Origin: RYN-122 sp963761655
GTDB taxonomy: Bacteria > Actinomycetota > Actinomycetes > Mycobacteriales > SCTD01
DNA: 64,000 nucleotides
NCBI GenBank assembly: GCA_963761655.1
Contig: CAVXHI010000003.1
Location: 612,698-676,697, forward strand
Direction: 5' to 3'
Shown here: in pieces, positions 44,428 to 53,205 of the stretch
Layout: each line of letters opens with the position of its first letter
Position numbering within the stretch: position 1 is the first letter of the stretch
Made by a program: the position numbers and the translations under genes
The notes under the pieces: generated by a model
What the model was told of the DNA's origin: nothing
Database searches by the model: none
What the model saw: only the letters and a program-made list of their open reading frames with translations

Positions 44428-45297
44428 GTGCTCGCAGGTCAGGTCATCGCCGTCACCGGCGCCGCGCGGGGCCTCGGGGCCGAGCTCGCCCGGCAGCTCA
44501 CCGCCCGCGGCGCCCGGGTCGCCCTGCTCGGGCTGGAGCCCGCCGAGCTCGCGGCCGTGGCCGCCTCGTGCCCCGGCAGCCGGGCCTGGACGGTCGACGT
44601 CACCGACGGGCCCGCCCTCGAGCGGGTCGCCGGGGAGGTGGTGGAGCACTTCGGACGGGTCGACGCCGTCGTGGCCAACGCCGGCCTCGGCGCCGGCGGG
44701 ACGCTGCTGTCGGCCGACGCCGCCTCCTACGACCGCGTCCTCGAGGTCAACCTCATGGGCTCGATCCGCACCGTGCGGGCCTTCCTGCCGCACCTCGTGC
44801 AGAGCGGCGGCTACGTCCTGCAGGTCGCCTCGCTCGCCGCCCTCCTGCCGGTCCCCCTGATGAGCGCCTACTGCGCCAGCAAGTCCGCCGTCGAGGCCTT
44901 CGCGCACGCGCTCCGGGCCGAGGTCGCCCACCACGGGGTGCGGGTCGGGGTGGCCTACCTGTCCTGGACCGACACCGACATGGTGCGCGGCGCCGACGCC
45001 GTCCCCGGCCTCGGCGAGTTCCGCGCCAAGCTGCCCGGCGTCTTCGGCAAGACCTACCCGATGGTCCCCGCGGTGGCCCGCCTGGTCGACGGCATCGACG
45101 GGCGCAAGGCCCACGTGTACGCGCAGGCCTGGCTGCGGTTCGTCCGCCCGGCGTCGGGCCTCATGCCGGGAATCATCGCGCTCGGCGCGCGCCGCGACGT
45201 GCCCCGCGCCGAGGCCGCCCTGGCCGCCGCCGGGGCGGACGCGTCGAAGCCCGTCGGGGCCGGCGGTGTGGCCGACAGCACACGTGAGGCAGGCTGA
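44428..45297 (+). CDS. Short-chain dehydrogenase/reductase
   Basis: 289 aa from GTG 44428 (GGGAGG 4 bases upstream). NAD(P) motif TGAARGLG (about 8-15), NAG at about 81, catalytic Ser in VASLAALL and YCASK (about 148-152). The C-terminal extension of about 40 residues and its place before a wax ester synthase suggest a membrane-associated acyl or lipid reductase; the exact substrate is unknown. Four bases separate it from the next gene. Confidence -1.
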   Translation: MLAGQVIAVTGAARGLGAELARQLTARGARVALLGLEPAELAAVAASCPGSRAWTVDVTDGPALERVAGEVVEHFGRVDAVVANAGLGAGGTLLSADAASYDRVLEVNLMGSIRTVRAFLPHLVQSGGYVLQVASLAALLPVPLMSAYCASKSAVEAFAHALRAEVAHHGVRVGVAYLSWTDTDMVRGADAVPGLGEFRAKLPGVFGKTYPMVPAVARLVDGIDGRKAHVYAQAWLRFVRPASGLMPGIIALGARRDVPRAEAALAAAGADASKPVGAGGVADSTREAG

Positions 45298-45301
45298 CCG
45301 C

Positions 45302-46672
45302 ATGGGACTCATGCCGGTCAACGACTCGATGTTCATGGTCTCGGAGTCGCGCGAGCAGCCGATGCACGTCGGCAGCCTGCAGCTGTTCGACCTGCCGGCC
45401 GGCGCGGGCAAGGACTTCCTGCGCGAGATGTACCAGGAGTCGATCGGCGTGACCGACGTCGCGGCCGTCTACCGCAAGCGGCCGCACCGCGGACCCCTCA
45501 CCGGTGGGCAGTGGGCCTGGAAGGACGACGAGGCCATCGACCTCGAGCACCACGTCCGCCACTCCGCGCTCCCCGCCCCCGGACGCGTCCGTGAGCTGCT
45601 GGCTCTCGTCGGCCGCCTGCACGGCACGCTCCTCGACCGGCACCGGCCGCTCTGGGAGGCGCACCTCATCGAGGGCCTCGAGGGCGACCGCTTCGCCGTC
45701 TACACCAAGCAGCACCACGCGGTCATGGACGGCGTCAGCGGCCTCAAGCTGCTGCAGCGCAGCCTCTCGCCCGACCCCGACGCCCGCGAGGTGCCGGTCC
45801 CCTGGGCCTCCCGCCCCGGCCGTCCGCGCCGGCCCCGTCCGGACAGCGGTCTGCTGGCCCTGCCGAAGGCCGCGCTGGGCCTGGCCTCGGACGCCGTCGG
45901 ACTCACCCCCCGGGTGCTGTCGCTGGCCGCCGACGCCGTCCGCGAGCAGGCCACGACGCTGCCCGGCCAGGCGCCGTCGAGCATGTTCAACGTCAGCATC
46001 ACGGGCAGCCGCCGGTACGCCGCCGAGTCGTGGTCGATCGACCGGATCAAGGCGGTCGGGAAGGCGTCCGGCTGCACCGTCAACGACGTCGTCCTGGCCA
46101 TGTGCGGCGGAGCGCTGCGCGAGTACCTGATCGAGCAGGACGCCCTGCCCTCGACGTCGCTGGTCGCCATGACGCCGGTCTCGCTGCGCAGCGGCGCCCC
46201 CGACGACGACGAGCCCACCAACGCCGTCGGCACGATCCTGGCCCGCCTCGGCACCGACCTCGCCGACGCCGGGCAGCGCCTGACCGCCGTCAAGGCGTCG
46301 ATGGACGCCGGCAAGGCCGCCCTCCAGGGGCTCTCGCAGACGCAGGTCACCGCGCTGTCGGCCGTCGTCATGGCGCCGCTGCTGTTCAACGAGCTCGTCT
46401 CGCTGCACCGCTTCGCGCCGCCGCCGTTCAACCTCGTGATCAGCAACGTGCCCGGGCCGCAGGAGCCGCTCTACTGGAACGGCGCCCGGCTGCGCGGCCT
46501 CTACCCGCTGTCCATCCCCACCCACGGCCAGGCCCTGAACATCACGCTGACGTCCTACGACGGCGAGGTCCAGTTCGGGCTGGTCGGCTGCCGCCGGAGC
46601 GTCCCCCGCCTGCAGCGTCTGCTGGTGCACCTCGAGGACAGCCTGGCCGCGCTGGAGAAGGCCGTCCTCTAG
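45302..46672 (+). CDS. WS/DGAT wax ester synthase/diacylglycerol acyltransferase
   Basis: 456 aa, normal size. The catalytic HHAVMDG (about 139-145) and the C-terminal PFNLVISNVPGP (about 379-390), which marks the family, are intact; the N-terminus VNDSMFMVSESREQPMHVGS is typical. It esterifies acyl-CoA to diacylglycerol or fatty alcohol to make storage triacylglycerol or wax ester. Coupled to an SDR and opposite a TetR-Mce operon. Confidence -1.
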   Translation: MGLMPVNDSMFMVSESREQPMHVGSLQLFDLPAGAGKDFLREMYQESIGVTDVAAVYRKRPHRGPLTGGQWAWKDDEAIDLEHHVRHSALPAPGRVRELLALVGRLHGTLLDRHRPLWEAHLIEGLEGDRFAVYTKQHHAVMDGVSGLKLLQRSLSPDPDAREVPVPWASRPGRPRRPRPDSGLLALPKAALGLASDAVGLTPRVLSLAADAVREQATTLPGQAPSSMFNVSITGSRRYAAESWSIDRIKAVGKASGCTVNDVVLAMCGGALREYLIEQDALPSTSLVAMTPVSLRSGAPDDDEPTNAVGTILARLGTDLADAGQRLTAVKASMDAGKAALQGLSQTQVTALSAVVMAPLLFNELVSLHRFAPPPFNLVISNVPGPQEPLYWNGARLRGLYPLSIPTHGQALNITLTSYDGEVQFGLVGCRRSVPRLQRLLVHLEDSLAALEKAVL

Positions 46673-46708
46673 GCGGAACCTTCCTGCGCGCCCCGGGGTC
46701 GGAGGGTC

Positions 46709-47212
46709 GTGAGGGCAGAGCGGGAGACCGACTTCGACGCCTACGTGCAGGCGCGCTACGTCGGGCTGCTGCGCACCGCCCTGGTCCTGTGCCGGGACCG
46801 GCACAGCGCCGAGGACCTGGTCCAGGCGACGCTTTTGCGGGCGCACGCCTCGTGGCGCCGGGTGCAGGCGGCCGACGACCGGGACGCCTACGTGCACCGC
46901 ATCCTCGTCAACGCGTCCCGCTCCTGGTGGCGCCGCAGCTGGCACGCCGGACCTCTGCCCGAGCAGCACGCCGCCGGCCCGGACGCCCAGGACCGCACCG
47001 GCCTGCGCGACGCCCTGGTCCGCGCCCTGGCCGCCCTGCCGCAGGGTCAGCGCGAGGCGCTGGCGCTGCGCTACCTGACCGACCTGACGGAGGCCGAGAC
47101 CGCCCGCGTCCTGGGCTGCTCGGTCGGCACCGTGAAGAGCCGCTGCTCGCGCGGCCTCGCCGCCCTGCGGACCGGCGGCCTGCTCACCGACGCCGAGGAG
47201 GCACAGCTGTGA
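46709..47212 (+). CDS. SigE-family ECF RNA polymerase sigma factor
   Basis: 167 aa, the compact SigE type. Region 2 at about 8-75 (DFDAYVQARYVGLLRTALVL, HSAEDLVQATLLRA) and region 4 at about 105-155 (LPQGQREALALRYLTDLTEA, VGTVKSRCSRGLAALR). GTG start. Its stop overlaps the start of a membrane protein gene (GTGA), the usual place for a cognate anti-sigma or regulated membrane partner. Confidence -1.
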   Translation: MRAERETDFDAYVQARYVGLLRTALVLCRDRHSAEDLVQATLLRAHASWRRVQAADDRDAYVHRILVNASRSWWRRSWHAGPLPEQHAAGPDAQDRTGLRDALVRALAALPQGQREALALRYLTDLTEAETARVLGCSVGTVKSRCSRGLAALRTGGLLTDAEEAQL

Positions 47213-48150
47213 CCAGCGACCCGCGCGAGCTGCTGCTGCTGCTCGACGACGCGCCCGCGACAGCCGCCCCCGTCCGCGTCGTGCGCGGCCGGCTGCAGCG
47301 CCGGCACCGGACGCAGGTCCTCGGCGCCGTCGTCGGGGTGGCCGTGCTGGCGGGGGCGACGGTCCTCGTCGAGGCGCCGTCGACCGAGTCCGCGCCGGTC
47401 GCGGACCGCGCGGTCACGGAGGAGCGCGGCGTCCGGCTGACGCTGGTGCTCGACGATCCCGACGTGCGCCTCGGGCAGACGCTGCACGCCACGGTCACCG
47501 TGGAGAACCTCTCGGGCGCCGACGCCGCTTATGCCAGCGACAGCTGCCGCGCCCTCGCCGACGTCGCCCTCGTCACCGACGAGACGCCGGCGCCGGGCCG
47601 GACGTGGGAAGGGCCGGCAGCGGCCTTCAAGCAGCAGGCGCTCCGCGACCGGCGGCCCCAGCAGACCGGGTTCGGGGACCGCCCCGTCGCACCGGAAGGG
47701 CCGCCGAGCCTCTGCGCCAGCGTCGGCCTGACCAACCCGCTGCCCGCCGGCGAGGTCCAGACGCGCGAGCTGTACGGGCAGGCGTCGCTGCCGGAGGGCG
47801 GATCTCCGGCCGGCCCCGGCCGCGTGACCGCGGTCTTCCACCTGCTCCGCGACCCGGCGTCGTTCTCGGGCGAGGTGCCCGTCGAGGTCGCACTGCCGGT
47901 GCGGGTCGAGGGCGAGGGCTCGCTGAGCCGGGCCGAGGTCGTCGACGCGGCCCTCGGTGACGACCGGTTCCGTGCCTGGCTGCTCGCCCAGCCGCGGGCC
48001 GTCTGGTCGAACGCCTTCGCCTTCCGCGACCCGGAGGACCGCGGGGCCTGGCGCGTGGGCCTGTTCCGGGAGGGCCCGGGCGTCCGCGGCTCGGGCACCG
48101 TGTCCGTGGACGCCGCCAGCGGCGAGGTCCGGTCGCGCGACCTGCCCTAG
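47209..48150 (+). CDS. Single-pass membrane protein coupled to the SigE-type sigma factor
   Basis: 313 aa. A ~35-residue cytoplasmic N-terminus, one transmembrane helix (about 38-57, VLGAVVGVAVLAGATVLV) and a large extracytoplasmic beta-rich region with a VRLGQTLHATVTVENLSG Ig/CARDB-like segment and two cysteines. No anti-sigma zinc motif (HxxxCxxC) is visible. By position it may be the sigma factor's regulator or target; no function is assigned. Its TAG and the TAG of the convergent COG4705 gene overlap in one CTAG. Confidence -1.
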   Translation: MTSDPRELLLLLDDAPATAAPVRVVRGRLQRRHRTQVLGAVVGVAVLAGATVLVEAPSTESAPVADRAVTEERGVRLTLVLDDPDVRLGQTLHATVTVENLSGADAAYASDSCRALADVALVTDETPAPGRTWEGPAAAFKQQALRDRRPQQTGFGDRPVAPEGPPSLCASVGLTNPLPAGEVQTRELYGQASLPEGGSPAGPGRVTAVFHLLRDPASFSGEVPVEVALPVRVEGEGSLSRAEVVDAALGDDRFRAWLLAQPRAVWSNAFAFRDPEDRGAWRVGLFREGPGVRGSGTVSVDAASGEVRSRDLP

Positions 48151-48920
48151 GCGGGGCTCTCGACCCGGTCGGCCCGGCTGACCGTCAGCCAGCCCACGAC
48201 CGCCACGATCGCGGCCAGGAACACCAGGCTGGTGACCAGGGTGCCGACCCCGGCGCCGCCGTCGGCCTTCGCGCCCGACAGGTAGTCGCCGGTCGACCCG
48301 CCGAGCGGGCGGGTGAGCACGTAGGCGACCCAGAACGACGCCGTCAGACCGGCACCGGCCCGCCACGCGAGCACGACCACGGCGATCGCGGCCGCGAACA
48401 CGCCGATCGCCCCGGCGAGGCTGAGGCCCATCCGGTCGGTGAGCAGGTCGCCGGCGGCGGTGCCCAGGGCGAAGGTCACGAGCACGACCGTCCAGTACCA
48501 GGCCTCGCGCCGGGTCGTGACGATCGAGTGGATCGACAGCGTGCCCTCGCTGCGGTACCAGGCCGCGAACAGCCCGGCCAGCAGTGCGGCGAACACCGCG
48601 GTGGACAGCTCCAGCGGTACGCCGAGCCCGTCGGTGAGGTTGTCCGTGACGAGCGTCCCGACGACGCTGATCAGCACGACCGCCGTCCAGTAGACGGCCG
48701 GCACGTAGTCGCGCAGGCGGAACTGGGCGACCAGGGCGACGACGAGCAGCGCCGTCATGAGCAGGGTGGTCCTCCCGAGCCCGAACCCGAGGGTCTCGTT
48801 CACGTAGTCCGCGGCGCTCTCCCCGACCGAGGTGCAGAGCACCTTGATCACCCAGAAGAAGACCGTGATCTCGGGGACCTTGCTGAGCATCGTGCGCGGG
48901 GCGGCCGCCGTCGTCGTCAT
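48147..48920 (-). CDS. COG4705-family multi-pass membrane protein
   Basis: 257 aa with about eight transmembrane helices arranged as repeated pairs; the repeat unit starts KVPEITVFFWVIKVLCT...GESAADY, and variants recur (YWTVVLVTFALGTAAGDLL, FWVAYVLTRPLGGSTGDYL). The family is widespread and uncharacterised; older annotation as a regulator of amylopullulanase has little support. Monocistronic. Confidence -1.
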   Translation of the reverse strand: MTTTAAAPRTMLSKVPEITVFFWVIKVLCTSVGESAADYVNETLGFGLGRTTLLMTALLVVALVAQFRLRDYVPAVYWTAVVLISVVGTLVTDNLTDGLGVPLELSTAVFAALLAGLFAAWYRSEGTLSIHSIVTTRREAWYWTVVLVTFALGTAAGDLLTDRMGLSLAGAIGVFAAAIAVVVLAWRAGAGLTASFWVAYVLTRPLGGSTGDYLSGAKADGGAGVGTLVTSLVFLAAIVAVVGWLTVSRADRVESPA

Positions 48921-48963
48921 GCCCCCAGGGTGCGAGCCGTTCCCTGCACGCTGCCTGAGCGCG

Positions 48964-49152
48964 TCAGACCGGCAGCGGCACCCAGACGCAGACGCCCTCG
49001 AAGGCGCTCGGGTCGTTGCTGCCCCCGACGCAGAGGACGTGCACCCGTCGCAGCGGCACCGAGCCGGGCGTCGTCGGGTCGGCCGCCGCGGCCCCGGCGA
49101 ACGGGAGCAGGGCGACGACGGCGAGCAGCAGGACGGCGACGGGGCGGGTCAT
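48964..49152 (-). CDS. Small secreted two-cysteine protein
   Basis: 62 aa. Signal peptide about 1-24 (VAVLLLAVVALLPFAGAAAA), then a short mature region with CVGGSNDPSAFEGVC, where the two cysteines could form a loop. Its ATG overlaps the TGA of the upstream membrane-bound sigma factor (ATGA), so they are co-translated. Unknown function; a signal or partner for the sigma factor's external domain is possible (inference). Confidence -1.
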   Translation of the reverse strand: MTRPVAVLLLAVVALLPFAGAAAADPTTPGSVPLRRVHVLCVGGSNDPSAFEGVCVWVPLPV

Positions 49153-50237
49153 CGGGAGGCTCCAGAGCGGCAGGCGAGCGCGGGGACGGCGGGGAACTGC
49201 GCACAGTCGTAGTCGTTGGTCTGCACGCCGACCTGGCGGACGCTGACGGGGCCGGCGTCGACGGGGACGGCCAGGTAGACGTAGGCCGTCCGGGCGGGTG
49301 CGGCGCAGTCGCTGGTCCCCGCTCCGGTGTCGCCCGTGCCGGCACACGCGCGGCCGAGGGCACGCAGCGGCGTGTGGCGCGTGCGGACGGCCGGCGTCGG
49401 CCGTGACGCGACGACGGCGCGGGCCACCGGGCGCGGCGCCTCCGCCGGGGCGGCAGCGGGGACGGCCGGGCGGGCCCGCACGGGGACGACCCCCACGGGC
49501 TCCACCTGGGCCTGCGGCCGGGCGGCCGCCACGGCAGGGGCCGCGGCCGCGGCTCCGTGGTGCCCGGGGACGAGCAGCAGGCCGCCGAGCACGGACGCGC
49601 CCAGGCCCAGGGCCAGCGGCGCGACGACGCGGGTGGCGCCCCCGACGGCGACCCGGTGCAGCGCGGCCAGCCCGCGGACGCCCGCCCAGGGCGCCAGCAG
49701 GCTCAGGCCGGCGTGCGGGAGCGTGCCGCCGCGGGTCGCGTACTCCTGGCGGAGCGCCTTGCGGGCCCGGGTGAGCAGCGAGCGCACGGCCGGCTCGGTC
49801 ATGCCGAAGCGGCGGCACAGCTCGACGTAGCCGGCGCCCTCCACCTCGCGGGCCCACAGCACGGCCGCCTGCCGCGGGGCGATCGCGTCGAGGGCGTCGA
49901 GCGCCGTGCGGGCCTCGTCGCGGGCCACGACGACCTCGGCGGTGTCGCGGTTCCGTCGGGTGCCTTCGGGGACGTCGGCCATCGGGACCGAGCGGCCGGC
50001 CACCCGGAGGCGGTCCAGGACGAGCCGGCTCGTCACGACGTGGCACCAGGCGGCCAGCTCGTCCTCGCTGCCCAGCTGCTGGTCGCACGCGCGCAGCAGC
50101 GCCTCCTGCACCAGCTCCTCGGCGTCGTGCAGGTCGCCGAGCCGCCGCGCCGCGAACCGGTGCAGGCGGGGGCGCAGCCGGGCGACGGCCGCGTCGAAGT
50201 CGAAGGCGGCGTCCGGGACGAGGTGCAGGGCAGACAC
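49149..50237 (-). CDS. ECF sigma factor with transmembrane helix and extracytoplasmic C-terminal domain
   Basis: 362 aa. Residues about 12-170 are sigma region 2 (FDAAVARLRPRLHRFAARRL, LHDAEELVQEALLRA) and region 4 (APRQAAVLWAREVEGAGYVE, TEPAVRSLLTRARKAL). Then a transmembrane helix (about 203-224, VVAPLALGLGASVLGGLLLV), an Ala/Pro linker and a ~75-residue outer domain with four cysteines (GRACAG, SDCAAP, DYDCAQ, LACRSG). The sigma factor is thus its own membrane anchor, with an outside sensor. No anti-sigma gene follows; a small secreted protein does. Confidence -1.
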   Translation of the reverse strand: MSALHLVPDAAFDFDAAVARLRPRLHRFAARRLGDLHDAEELVQEALLRACDQQLGSEDELAAWCHVVTSRLVLDRLRVAGRSVPMADVPEGTRRNRDTAEVVVARDEARTALDALDAIAPRQAAVLWAREVEGAGYVELCRRFGMTEPAVRSLLTRARKALRQEYATRGGTLPHAGLSLLAPWAGVRGLAALHRVAVGGATRVVAPLALGLGASVLGGLLLVPGHHGAAAAAPAVAAARPQAQVEPVGVVPVRARPAVPAAAPAEAPRPVARAVVASRPTPAVRTRHTPLRALGRACAGTGDTGAGTSDCAAPARTAYVYLAVPVDAGPVSVRQVGVQTNDYDCAQFPAVPALACRSGASR

Positions 50238-50257
50238 GTCGGGCTCCGAGGGGTCGA

Positions 50258-50317
50258 GGACAGGAGGGTGCCACGGGGGGCCCGTCCTGCGCGAGGGAGG
50301 TACGGGCCCTCCTGTCC
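50258..50317. promoter_or_regulatory. Long inverted repeat upstream of the membrane-anchored sigma factor
   Basis: GGACAGGAGGG (50258-50268) plus GGCCCGT (50279-50285) pair with the block at 50302-50317, leaving a 10-base bulge. It lies in the 5' region of the minus-strand sigma gene and could be an operator, an attenuator or the terminator of the kinase operon. Confidence -1.
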
Positions 50318-50454
50318 GGTGCGGGGGCTACACCGGGGCCGTGAGGGCGGAGACCGCGAGCAGCTCCTCCAGAGGTTCCTCCGGGGTGCGGGGCGGCCTG
50401 GGTGCCGCCTCTGCCCTCCTCAACGCAGCAGGGGGCAGGACCTCGCGCACCCGT

Positions 50455-51747
50455 CTACGCCGGGGGCAGGGTCAGCCGCAGCCGGGCGCCGCCTCGGGCT
50501 CCCTGCGGCGGACCGTCGAGCACGAGGTCCCCGCCTCCGGCCCGGGCGAGCCGGCGGGCCAGGGTCAGCCCGAGACCGGCCCCGCCGTGACCGTCGTCGC
50601 TGCGCACCCCCGGCTCGAACAGGGTCGTGCGGAGGTGCTCGGGCACGCCGGGACCGTCGTCGGACACCACCACCTCCGGCCCCTCCCGCACCTCGACCGT
50701 GACCCCGGTGGCGCAGTGCCGCAGGGCGTTCTCGACCAGGGGCGCCAGGGCCCGCTCCAGCAGGGCGGCGTCCACCCCGGCCACGACCCGGACGGCCGGC
50801 AGGACCACGCGGACCGGCGGCTCGACCAGGGCGGTCACCACGGCGCCGACGTCGCAGCGGCCGGGGGCGTCGGTGGTGCTCGCCCGGGCGGCGGTCAGCA
50901 GGCTCTCGAGCACCCGGCTCATCCGGGCGGCGGCGCTGAGGACGGCGGCATGGCCGGCCGCGAGCTCGGCGGGCTGCCGCGGCCGGCTGCCGAGCAGCTC
51001 GACCTCGGCGACGACGGCGGCCAGCGGCGTGCGCAGCTCGTGGGACAGCTCCGCCGACAGCTGCTGCTCGTGGCGCAGCACCGCCGACAGCCGGTCGAGG
51101 ACGCCGTCGAGGGTGCCGGCCAGCTGCTGCAGCTCGGCCGGGCGCGGACCGTCGCCGAACCGGCGGTCGACGTCGTCGCTGCTCCAGCGCGCGGCCTGCG
51201 CCGTCATCTGCGCCACGGGGGTCAGCGCCCTCGCGACCATGACCCGGCTCAGCAGGTACGCACCGCCGAGCACGAGCAGCGCGAAGCCGGCCGAGGCGGC
51301 CAGCGCCAGCTCCTCGGCCCGCTCGTAGGGGTCGAGGGCGACGCTGCTGACGACGGTCCCGACCTGCCGCGGCCCGAGCGACAGCGGCTGGGCGAAGAAG
51401 CGCACGGCCTCGGGCTCCGGGGTCTGCCCGAACCGCTCCCCCCGGCCGGCCAGCGAGGCGGCCTCCCGCTGCTCGTCGCCGTCACCCGCACCCCGGACCA
51501 GGGCGGTGCTGCCCTGGAACACCCACGTGCCGGAGCGGCCCTCGCCGTCCGCCCGCCCCCGCAGGGCGCCGTCCGGGAGGACGTCGTACGTCGCGGCCGT
51601 GGCGGCGGCCCGGCTGCGCAGCAGGGCGTCCGCACCGCTGCGGAGCTGCTGGGACAGCAGCAGGTTGAAGCCGAGGGTCAGGACGGCCAGACCGGCGGCG
51701 GCGACCAGGAGCGCGCCCAGCGACAGCCGCTGCTGCAGCGACCTCAT
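50455..51747 (-). CDS. Sensor histidine kinase
   Basis: 430 aa. Two membrane helices (about 9-31 and 150-170) bracket an extracytoplasmic sensor of ~115 residues. HAMP follows, then the H-box SHELRTPLA (His near 233), N-box ENALRHCATG, and G-boxes DDGPGVP and GGAGLGLTLARRL. Its ATG overlaps the response-regulator TGA. Signals unknown; it is the last gene of an envelope-glycan operon, suggesting a cell-surface cue. Confidence -1.
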   Translation of the reverse strand: MRSLQQRLSLGALLVAAAGLAVLTLGFNLLLSQQLRSGADALLRSRAAATAATYDVLPDGALRGRADGEGRSGTWVFQGSTALVRGAGDGDEQREAASLAGRGERFGQTPEPEAVRFFAQPLSLGPRQVGTVVSSVALDPYERAEELALAASAGFALLVLGGAYLLSRVMVARALTPVAQMTAQAARWSSDDVDRRFGDGPRPAELQQLAGTLDGVLDRLSAVLRHEQQLSAELSHELRTPLAAVVAEVELLGSRPRQPAELAAGHAAVLSAAARMSRVLESLLTAARASTTDAPGRCDVGAVVTALVEPPVRVVLPAVRVVAGVDAALLERALAPLVENALRHCATGVTVEVREGPEVVVSDDGPGVPEHLRTTLFEPGVRSDDGHGGAGLGLTLARRLARAGGGDLVLDGPPQGARGGARLRLTLPPA

Positions 51748-52406
51748 CCGTACCGGTAGCCGACGCCGCGCGCGGTGCTGAGGGTCTGCGGCGCGTCCAC
51801 CTCCGCCAGCTTGCGGCGCAACCGCGCGACGTACTGGTCGAGCGTGTTGTCGTGGACCCGCGCGCCGTCCGGCCACCCGGCCCGGACCAGCTCCCCGCGG
51901 CGCAGCACCCGGCCCGGCTCGGCCAGCAGCGCGGCGAGCAGCCGGAACTCGGTGGGGGTCAGCGGCCGGGTCGCGGTGCGGGTGCGCAGGCTGTGGCTCG
52001 CCGGGTCGAGGACGACGTCGGGCTCGCCGGTCGCGCCGGACGGCGGACGCCGGACGAGGGCGCGGACCCGGGCGACGAGCTCGGCGAAGTGGAACGGCTT
52101 GACGAGGTAGTCGTCCCCGCCGGCGGCGAACCCCGAGAGCCGGTCGGTGAGGCTGTCGCGGGCGGTGAGGAACAGGACGGGGGCGTCGACGCCACGGGCG
52201 CGCAGCGCCTGGCACAGGTCACGACCGTCGGTGTCCGGCAGCCCGACGTCGAGCACCAGGGCGGCGAGCGGACCGGTCGCGAGGCGCACCGCGGTCGCGC
52301 CGTCGCGGGCGCCGTCGACCTCGAAGCCCGCCTCGCGCAGGCCACGGACGAGGACGTCGCGCAGGGCGAGGTCGTCCTCGACGACGAGCACACGGTCAGC
52401 CGGCAC
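51744..52406 (-). CDS. OmpR-family response regulator
   Basis: 220 aa from GTG 52406. Receiver: VEDDLAL (acidic pair), phosphorylation Asp in LVLDVGLPDTDG (near 49), Thr in LTARDS and Lys in LVKPFHF. C-terminal winged helix: TPTEFRLLAALLAEPGRVL and HDNTLDQYVARLRRKL. Cognate kinase follows with an ATGA overlap. The gene overlaps the upstream DMT transporter by 11 bases. Confidence -1.
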   Translation of the reverse strand: MPADRVLVVEDDLALRDVLVRGLREAGFEVDGARDGATAVRLATGPLAALVLDVGLPDTDGRDLCQALRARGVDAPVLFLTARDSLTDRLSGFAAGGDDYLVKPFHFAELVARVRALVRRPPSGATGEPDVVLDPASHSLRTRTATRPLTPTEFRLLAALLAEPGRVLRRGELVRAGWPDGARVHDNTLDQYVARLRRKLAEVDAPQTLSTARGVGYRYG

Positions 52407-53205
52407 GGACGCAGTCTCCCTCGCGCACGGCGGCCTGGCCGAGCGCCCGGGCCGCGAGCAGCACGACGGCGCACCCGGCCACCTGTCCGGCCCGGGCCGG
52501 GAGCCCTGCGGCGAGGTGCTCGCCGAACAGCCGCGACCCGAGCACGACCGCCACCGCCGGCTCGGCCGCGGCGAGAGCCGGCAGCGAGGACGCGAGAGGC
52601 CCGGCGGCGTAGGCCTCGTTGACCAGCACCAGTCCGACGACGCCGGCCACGACGAACCCGGCGAGGGCGGCCAGGCGCGGACCCGGACCGGTCGCCTGCT
52701 CGAGCAGGACACCCGCGAGGCCGTTCGCCACCCCGCCGGCCGCACCGAGCAGGGCGGCCCGGTGCAGGGGGACGGTCTCGGCCAGCACCCGCAGGGCGGC
52801 GCAGCCGAGGGAGGCGAGCAGGGCGCCGACGAGCAGCGGCGTCGGGGCGGAGGTGCCCGTGCCGGCGTCGGGCGAGGCCGACAGCAGCGCGACGGCGAGC
52901 CCGGCCGCGAGGGCGGCGCCGGCGGCCCACTCCCCGCGGGTCGGCGACCGGTGCTCGACGAGCAGGCCCAGCGGCAGCGCGACGACGACGCCGGTCAGCA
53001 GCAGCGGCTGCACGACGACGACGCCCCCGGTGCGCAGGGCCAGGGCGTGGGCCAGGACGCCGGCGCCACCGAGCAGCAGCCCGAGGAGCCAGCCGGGCGT
53101 CGCGAGGGAGCGGAGCGCACCGGCGTCGGTGGCGGCCCGGTGCTGGAGGACGGTGGCCGCGGCGAAGCAGGTCGCTGCGAGCAGGGCCAGGACGACAGCG
53201 GTCAC
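52396..53205 (-). CDS. DMT-superfamily (EamA-like) transporter
   Basis: 269 aa with about nine to ten hydrophobic helices (VTAVVLALLAATCFAAATVL, GVVVVQPLLLTGVVVALPLG, and so on) and the internal duplication typical of drug/metabolite transporters. GTG overlaps the deacetylase stop (GTGA). Between a polysaccharide deacetylase and a two-component system it may move a lipid-linked or glycan precursor, but no substrate can be read from the sequence. Confidence -1.
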   Translation of the reverse strand: MTAVVLALLAATCFAAATVLQHRAATDAGALRSLATPGWLLGLLLGGAGVLAHALALRTGGVVVVQPLLLTGVVVALPLGLLVEHRSPTRGEWAAGAALAAGLAVALLSASPDAGTGTSAPTPLLVGALLASLGCAALRVLAETVPLHRAALLGAAGGVANGLAGVLLEQATGPGPRLAALAGFVVAGVVGLVLVNEAYAAGPLASSLPALAAAEPAVAVVLGSRLFGEHLAAGLPARAGQVAGCAVVLLAARALGQAAVREGDCVRAG

